Both the position numbers and the translations under genes were made by a program. Under the pieces are notes generated by a model. That model ran no database searches. It saw nothing but the letters and a program-made list of their open reading frames with translations, and was not told the origin of the DNA. DNA of 64,000 nucleotides, taken from the NCBI GenBank assembly GCA_013350335.1, contig CM023533.1, positions 30,734,869 to 30,798,868 of the forward strand, given 5' to 3'. Of the stretch, positions 58,098-64,000 are shown in pieces. The stretch comes from Chimonanthus salicifolius. Lineage: Eukaryota > Streptophyta > Magnoliopsida > Laurales > Calycanthaceae. Positions within the stretch are counted from its first letter, which is position 1; the number at the start of each line of letters is the position of its first letter.

Positions 58098-61069
58098 TTA
58101 ATGAGCATTCACAGTTTCATGATCTGAATTCCTTTTGGACTTCCTACGGGGCGAAGGAAGGTGAAGACCATGCCATACATTAACCGAAGCGCTGTTTGGG
58201 CATTCTGACTTTACATTGGGTAAAGCGATATATTCCGTGTGGAAGACAAATTCAAGGGACCTTGATTTGTTGCACAAGTGATGGAAACTCCGATTGAAAT
58301 GCGTCCTTGCTGAGAGGTGGAGAGGACCAAATATGAGAAGTGGAGCAAGTAGTAAAGCTGTGAACAATGCAGCCATGCTGATGGGACCTGTGATATCTGT
58401 CTGATCTTTCCTCAACAATCCCTTTGGTGATATTAAATCATAAGTAGAAAAATAAGCAGTAGTAATTGTCATGATGACAATCCCCAGGATTGCAAGGAAA
58501 TACACAATCCAAAGGAAAGCATTTGAAACGGCACTAGTTCGACCTACAGAGAACTAAGATCAGCATAATGGACACGAAGAGCCTTTGAAACCTTCTGTAA
58601 TGCTCTGGATATGTATAAGCCAGATGGCATGCCCTGCTCTGTGAGGAATCAGTATGGGTGGGGATTTGGGGTCATATGGTATGGTTTGGTTGTGGTATCC
58701 GTCGTCTTGCCAAACACCACCTGCAGGGTTCAGTCCAGCTTGGAATGTCACACTTGCCATGGAGTATGGCCACCGCCATTATTGCCTGCTCCATCTTTGT
58801 CAACCATTCATAGTAATTCTCGAAGCTGAAGCTTCAACTCCACTTTTGTAGCCGACTAGGGGTAGACATCTCTAGTGCTCTATTGGCCCCTGCATCTCTC
58901 AACACCCGAGCAACTTAAACGACCATATCGGGCCGGGTTCTGTAGTAGGACATCCAAGGGCATACTACCATGCACATTGATGGCATTTACATCTCCAGCG
59001 TCAATATAAAATTTTATGATCTGCACTGCCATTTTGGTTAGGTATTGATATGTTATGTGACTTGCAGATGGAGAGAACACAGTTCAAAAATTCAAAACTT
59101 GAGAAACAATTTGAACAAAGAACAGTGAAACTCACTAGTCTTCTCACTTTAAAATTTCAGTTCAATGATTTTGATGAGTCAAGCAAAGTCTCTTATCAAG
59201 AGGGAAAGGGAAAAAAAGAGAGGAAAGACAGTCTTTCTCAATTTCAAGTTTTATGCCCAGTTGATGAGATTGTGTGAACCATTATTCCCTAAATCCTTTG
59301 TTTGGATTGTTTCTTGTAAGGCCTCCAAAATACAAAGATCATTAACGAATTCCTGCAGCAAGGTTTCACTGATTTCCTTGCGATATTTTTAAAGTGAAGT
59401 CCTGCAGATATGGCACAGGTATAAGGCTCATTAGCCATCTAAATGAAATATAAGACCTTTCAAAGTTATCAAGTAACAAAATTCACTTCCATCCGAAGTC
59501 TTAAGAAGCCATGGTATGGACTGCAGTTATCTATCATCATCATATGTCAAAATTTCATCTATATGAAGTTTGGTTTTTCGAGTTCATTCATATATCATAC
59601 TATCAGTCACTCTATTATCTAATATATTTTTTCTCTATCCTCTTCTCTCCATGTTTTTAACACGTTAACATTAAATTTTATTTATAACCTTATAGAAGTT
59701 GGTTAAAAGCTTTGGCTGCATTTAAGTTTAATATGTGGATAAATCTAGAAGTCCACTTAATTTCTTGAAGTTATCTCTGTTAGCTTGATACATTGATTTT
59801 ATAATTGCTATTATTAATGTGAGACTAAAATCCATGGGGATGGGAATTGGGAAGCCCTCGAATGAAGAGCTCATTCTATGATAAAAATAAATAAAATTAT
59901 GGGTCCTGTGGATCTCATGAGATCAATATAAGGAAATCGAAGGTTAGAAGAAGGAACCAGACATTTTCGTGTGAGGGGCCTAGTGTAAAAATTACAATCT
60001 TCATAGGAGATGTTATGCAAATTGTTAAAAAACTTTGGAGTATTTGTAAATATTCTTAAATTATAAAGGGGTTTTATAAAACTTTGGAGAGGGATTCCTT
60101 CCAAAAGAAACTGAAATTAAAATACAAATTGAAGTTAGTACCTATTCTATTTAGAAGAAGACTGCTTTACCTTGAACTGCTCCTTGGCTGCAAGAAGATG
60201 GGAGGATGGTGTTCTCGTCCTAATCTTTCTAACTGGAAAAACTCATCACCATTTACTAACTCTGCCAATCTGTTGACAGCCTCAAACCAGTTGTGTTTTG
60301 CGCAGAGGTGTAAAATTGGCTCTCTTTGATCAGTCAAGGCCCAAGCAGCTATTGCCCCGGTATGAACCAACTATTAGGACTTTGGGTAATTATCCCAAAA
60401 GACTAAACTGTTAGGTGGAGTGACACAAGTCCTTTATAAATCCTTAAATCTCCATTTACACTTTCAATGTGGGACTCGTTCATAACCACTAACAATTCCC
60501 CTCGAACAAGGCCAATCAACTCGTCTGCTTAGGGAATCTCCTGAGTCCACATGAGAGCCTAAGACCTAACTTTGACACCACTTGTTAGGAGATTGGGTAT
60601 TCATTCCAAAAGACTAGCTTGTTAGGTGGAGTGACCAAGTCCTTTATAAATCCCTAGATCCCCCTCTACACTTTCAATGTAGTACTCGTTCGTAGAAAGC
60701 CCTAACACCGACTCCTCCAAGACCTCAACTCAGCCTTTGGTAGCTGCTATATGGGTAGGAGTTATTCCATCTCGATCACGAATGAAATAAGCGTTAAAGT
60801 CTATCTTTAGCGGTTCTTTTTTTTATTAGAGGTGGGACTAATCTTACAAACATGTGTTAATAGTTTTTGAGAGTTCAAAATCCCTGTGAATTCCGTCTTT
60901 CGACTAGAGATCACTCTCACAAAATCAACACAACCGAAGTAAGGCTACATGCAGAGAGGTCGCATTTGTAACACTGTTGACCACAGTTTGATCAAGGATA
61001 AATGCATCTTCCTCAAGTAAACAAATCATAACTTCCCCTTATTGCTGCTTCATGTAGCCTCCCATCCAT
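58098..61069 (-). pseudogene. Ankyrin-repeat / PGG-domain protein pseudogene (BDA1/ACD6-like)
   Basis: Read from 61069 downward: MDGRLHEAAIRGSYDLF, then after a frame shift LLEEDAFILDQTVV, then after another VDFVRVISSRKTEFTGILNS, then IRDRDGITPTHIAATKG with a stop, then EPILHLCAKHNWFEAVNRLA. After a plausible intron (donor 60170, acceptor ~59021) comes IIKFYIDAGDVNAINVHG and PLDVLLQNPARYG, then shifted VARVLRDAGANRALE. Next come ASVTFQAGLNPAGGVWQDDG (PGG domain) and hydrophobic YFLAILGIVIMTITTAYFST. The domain order is that of plant ankyrin-PGG membrane proteins. At least four frame breaks and an inserted TRIM (60372-60707) make it non-functional. The family itself has roles in defence signalling. 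Confidence 0.8.
60372..60707 (-). mobile_element. TRIM retrotransposon inside the ankyrin pseudogene
   Basis: Minus-strand order: 5' LTR TGTTAGGGC...CTCCTAACA, primer site GTGGTGTCAAAG, short middle, purine tract CGAGGGGAAT, 3' LTR TGTTAGTGG...GTCCTAATA. The two LTRs share CACTCCACCTAACA and TTTATAAAGGACTTG. Flanks CCAAC (60367-60371) and CCGAC (60708-60712) differ once. Its primer-site, polypurine and LTR words match the element at 34062-34364, so both belong to one family. Confidence 0.8.
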
Positions 61070-61136
61070 CTCTCTCTCTCCTTAGAGTACGTGGACGGTG
61101 GATCCTTAGCCTAGCCACCTCTTTGTGCATGCTCTT

Positions 61137-62415
61137 CAGGGCTACCCTGGCTATACTCGAAGTAGGCAGTCGCCTAGGGTCCTCAAATAAATAGGCCCCC
61201 AAAGCCCATAAACTTCTTTACTATATGTTAAATTGTCAACAATGTATAATTAAAGTGCAAGTTTATTCTTGTCTAGTCAGTTAGAATTGTCTTTTAATAA
61301 ATGTGGGACTTGGGATCAAATCCCGGCTGCGTTATTAATAATAATTTTTTTATTATTTTTATCAAGTTATTTAATAATAATAATGAAAAATAACTAACAT
61401 TATTAATAATAAATTTTTTTATATTTTTATCAAGTTATTTAATAATAATAATGAAAAATAACAATAATTTGAATTAATACTATTTAAAATCATTTGACTA
61501 TTTTTAACTATTTCGAATTTAAAACACTTAAAATTGAAAAATTATATATTGATAATTTTTCTACTCTATTTAAAGCGTAGGTTTCTTAAAAAATTAAAAT
61601 AATGATAGTAACAATCATAATAATTATTATTATAATCCTCATTTTATTGAGTTTAATAATAATAATAATAATAATAAAATTTTAATTAATAAAAAATCTT
61701 TTAAAATATATCTATCATCTAAATAAAGAGAAAGAGAAATCTATATTGAATTGATAATTTTGAATTAAAAATAATTTAAAGCTTTTTAAATTTGAAGAGA
61801 TGAAAAAACATAGCTTTATTCATTTGATCAATTTAGATTTTATTAGAAGTAATATATAAGTATAAATCATTATAATTAAGATAATTTTTAATTTTTTAAA
61901 AAATACAGAAAAATTGAAAAATTAAAATAATAATAATATCTTCGTTTCAAATGAGAATTTACATTAATGTCACACTCGAATATGATAAAAGATGCAGTAG
62001 CAAAAGATTGAATTGCCAAATTATATAAAAAGAATGAATTGTTGTTTTCCAAATGCATGAATTGCTTATAGAATAATATTGATTATAACAGTTACAGTTA
62101 CCTATGTAGAAATAAGTTTTTCAAAGTTAAAAGTGATAAAATCTTATCTTCTGTTTATAATGTCACAAGAAAGATTGAATGGATTAACTATCTTATCTAT
62201 TGAAAAATAAATGTTAAAAGAACTTGAATATAGTAATTTTGCATCTCAAAATAAAAATAAATTTTAAATAATACTTTGTTATAAATTTGATTATGATATT
62301 TTATTTATTTTCACACATTGTAAAAAAAAATTGTATGATTTTATTTTTTGTGAGTATATAAAGGCCCCATCTTAAAAACTCGCCTAGGGCCCTTGAAATC
62401 TCAGGGCCAGCCCTG
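61137..62415 (+). mobile_element. Defective hAT element with transposase C-terminal remnant
   Basis: The ends CAGGGCTACCCTGG and (reverse complement of right end) CAGGGCTGGCCCTGAG are inverted. CGCCTAGGG(T/C)CC words occur near both ends. The interior is very AT-rich and includes a ~68-bp tandem duplication at 61332-61465. The transposase tail at 62073-62210 assigns it to hAT. Eight-base flanks do not match clearly. Confidence 0.7.
62073..62210 (+). pseudogene. hAT transposase C-terminal (dimerisation region) remnant
   Basis: A 45-codon open stretch reads TVTVTYVEISFSKLKVIKSY then LLFIMSQERLNGLTILSIEK-stop, close to the hAT C-terminal consensus (A-E-R-S-F-S-K-L-K...M-S-Q-E-R-L). YVEISF stands where SAERSF is usual. 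Homology continues after the stop (LKELEYSNFASQ). The rest of the transposase is lost, so it is inactive. Confidence 0.7.
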
Positions 62416-62714
62416 ATGGGCACCCTATATATATATACAGAAAGAATACAAATTATTATGCATTTTCTTTCAACACTACTATGTATTCACCATTTTGAAT
62501 AACATAATATCTGGCCACACCTCGGCATAAAGTATATCTCCTAGTTTTCTCCTCCTCCTAAGTGAACCTAGTTGCAGAAGGTGGATTATGCCCAATCAAA
62601 CAAATATTTATAAAGCATGTATAAATTATATCGAGGGGACTCCATCTTCCAGGTAAGACTATTTTTAATCATGATTTCATAAATTTAGTTAGCCTCTGGT
62701 GTTCTAACATTTAG

Positions 62715-62885
62715 ATGGGTGCACTTCACATTGGAGGTGAGACTAATCCTATGAGCATATGTAAACCTCTCAATCCACATATACCAGTTAAGTGTAGGAG
62801 GAGTAGTCCGTTGGAGTTGAGTGAATCAAACTCAAAATCCCACTTCATAAGACGTATACCTTGACCGTCAGACTAACCCCTTGGC
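62715..62885 (-). mobile_element. SINE (family A) copy, minus strand
   Basis: Minus-strand reading gives GTCTGACGGTCAAGGTATAC, TTTTGAGTTTGATTCACTC and AGAGGTTTACATATGCTCAT, then ATTAGTCTCACCTCCAATGT, in the same order as 7430-7637. Confidence 0.6.
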
Positions 62886-63009
62886 GTTTGAGTGAAGCTT
62901 TGTTTACCGTGATAAGAAAATAATAAGTAGATTTGATGTTTTGTGAATACATGATACACATAACCTTAACATTAAAGGGGTAAAAATATGTAGGTTTAAC
63001 TATCTTGAG

Positions 63010-63190
63010 GTTTTTTTTTTTATGAAAAAGAAATTCAAGACCTCCATCTCTCCCCAAGTACAAAGGAACTGGGTAAAACTCCAGATGCATGCAATCTCCT
63101 GCAAGTCACAGGCATTGAGTGACCACGAGACCCAAACCTAGGACCTTTGGTTTCTGAGCCAAAGTGACTGCCAGTTGAACTACTCCATTC
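63010..63190 (-). mobile_element. SINE-like element, minus strand
   Basis: A T-run at 63010-63021 (the A-tail) is followed on the minus strand by a body with GTAGTTCAACTGGCAGTCAC (box-A-like) and CTAGGTTTGGGTCTCGTGG (box-B-like). It may be a third SINE family or a diverged family B copy. Confidence 0.5.
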
Positions 63191-63711
63191 GAGATATATT
63201 GAATTTTTAAAAATCAAAATAAGACATGTTGTCTTTCTGAGAAAGACTAAGTCAGTTATTCTTTTGACATTTTTAACTCTAATAGTTTTGAGTTTATTGG
63301 AGGTATTGATTGTTAAATACAATAGTAAAAGTTGTTTTTAATTAAAAAAAAAAATCATTTGCAGAATGAAACTCAATCTCAAATTAGACAGAGCTTAGGC
63401 AATACAATTTTTAAATAGTTGCCCACATGTATTTGTTAAAAATGCCAGCCACAAGGTTCCCATCATTTTTATTTTATACTAAGAAACTCTAGTATTTAAA
63501 AACTTGAAAATGTAAATAATAAGACATCAGGCCGTGCCATGACAACTAGAATAAGAAAAGAAATTTAATTAAACCCTTAAATTGTCTTCAAGCTGGTGAT
63601 ACTCTCTTTTTCCTTCTACCATTTTTCTCTTGTTCATACTCTCTGAACAGGAAAAGAAAGGAAAACATTCAAAAGAAAGATCAAGGATGGGAGACCAGAG
63701 ATTAAAATCCC

Positions 63712-63864
63712 ATGAGAGAATGGCCACATTATATGAAGAGAAAACCGTACGGCGTCGAATACCCAATCCTTCACTCTTCCACTTTCTTCATAGGCTTTTC
63801 GAGTAACAAGTTATTGTGTTACGCTACTGAACCAGACTCTCAAGCCTCATGGAGGAAGAAAAAG
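63712..63864 (+). CDS. Candidate first coding exon of an unidentified gene (runs off the window)
   Basis: ATG at 63712 opens 51 codons ending GGAAGAAAAAG|gtaatt with a good donor at 63865. The peptide (MREWPHYMKRKPYGVEYPIL..., later SNKLLCYATEPDSQASWRKK) has ordinary composition and could be a start with a transit-like sequence. No homologue is recognised. The upstream 63600-63700 is GA-rich, as in a leader. Weak without the next exon. Confidence 0.3.
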
Positions 63865-64000
63865 GTAATTTTTTTTAAAAAAAAAAATCTTTTGCACTTT
63901 AATATTTTAAAATTTTATCATAATTCAATTAAAGATGAATTTTAGTATATACACTGTGTATTTGAACTTATTAAAAGATCACTACTGCAACAACTCTTAG

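Noticed and set aside
1..64000. tRNA or rRNA genes
   Set aside because: Box A/B-like motifs were found only within SINEs with A-tails and target duplications; no cloverleaf or rRNA segment was recognised.

Overview
The window is nuclear DNA from a flowering plant. The genes have GT-AG introns of 0.5 to 5.3 kb, the proteins are plant-specific or plant-typical families (GBF-interacting protein, D6PK-type AGCVIII kinase, CONSTANS-like CCT factor, ankyrin-PGG protein), and the non-coding DNA is AT-rich and full of small plant transposons. Long, transposon-loaded introns suggest a non-grass species with a medium to large genome, possibly an early-diverging eudicot or a magnoliid. The species cannot be named from the sequence. 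One run of exactly 100 N (39842-39941) marks a scaffold gap of unknown size.

Layout. (1) Positions 1-20730, plus strand: the last six coding exons (about 773 residues) of a GBF-interacting protein 1-like gene, whose N-terminal exons lie to the left of the window. Its introns hold a Mutator-like element with long inverted ends and a 9-bp target duplication, a Tourist-like element carrying a nested SINE, a 130-bp-arm hairpin, a LINE tail with its own target duplication, a hAT element, and a LINE split by a solo LTR. (2) 21.2-23.7 kb: AT-rich spacer. (3) 23949-30532, plus strand: a complete two-exon gene for a TMEM245/AI-2E-transporter-family membrane protein (660 residues), with a 4.6-kb intron. 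(4) 30.7-38.5 kb: repeats including a SINE, a complete 303-bp TRIM retroelement, a Stowaway MITE with a hAT MITE inside it, and a minus-strand LINE fragment. (5) 39098-39227, minus strand: the terminal exon of a COL9/COL10-like CCT-domain gene next to the assembly gap. (6) 40-49.4 kb: AT-rich spacer with SINEs and MITEs. (7) 51337-57698, plus strand: a complete two-exon D6PK-type auxin-transport kinase (615 residues), with a probable 5' UTR intron and three short upstream ORFs. (8) 58.1-61.1 kb, minus strand: a broken ankyrin-repeat/PGG-domain gene carrying a second TRIM of the same family, followed by a dead hAT element (61.1-62.4 kb) with a recognisable transposase C-terminus. (9) 62.7-64 kb: SINE-like remnants and a weak candidate first exon at the right edge.

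The intact genes do not form a pathway, and no operon-like or defence cluster is present. The TMEM245-like and D6PK-like genes are also close neighbours in Arabidopsis (AT5G55960 and AT5G55910, from memory), so part of this layout may be ancient microsynteny. I found no convincing new biological system. The most informative material is the layered transposon record, a matched TRIM pair, small SINE families, the uORF cluster in the D6PK leader, and the CCT exon beside the gap.
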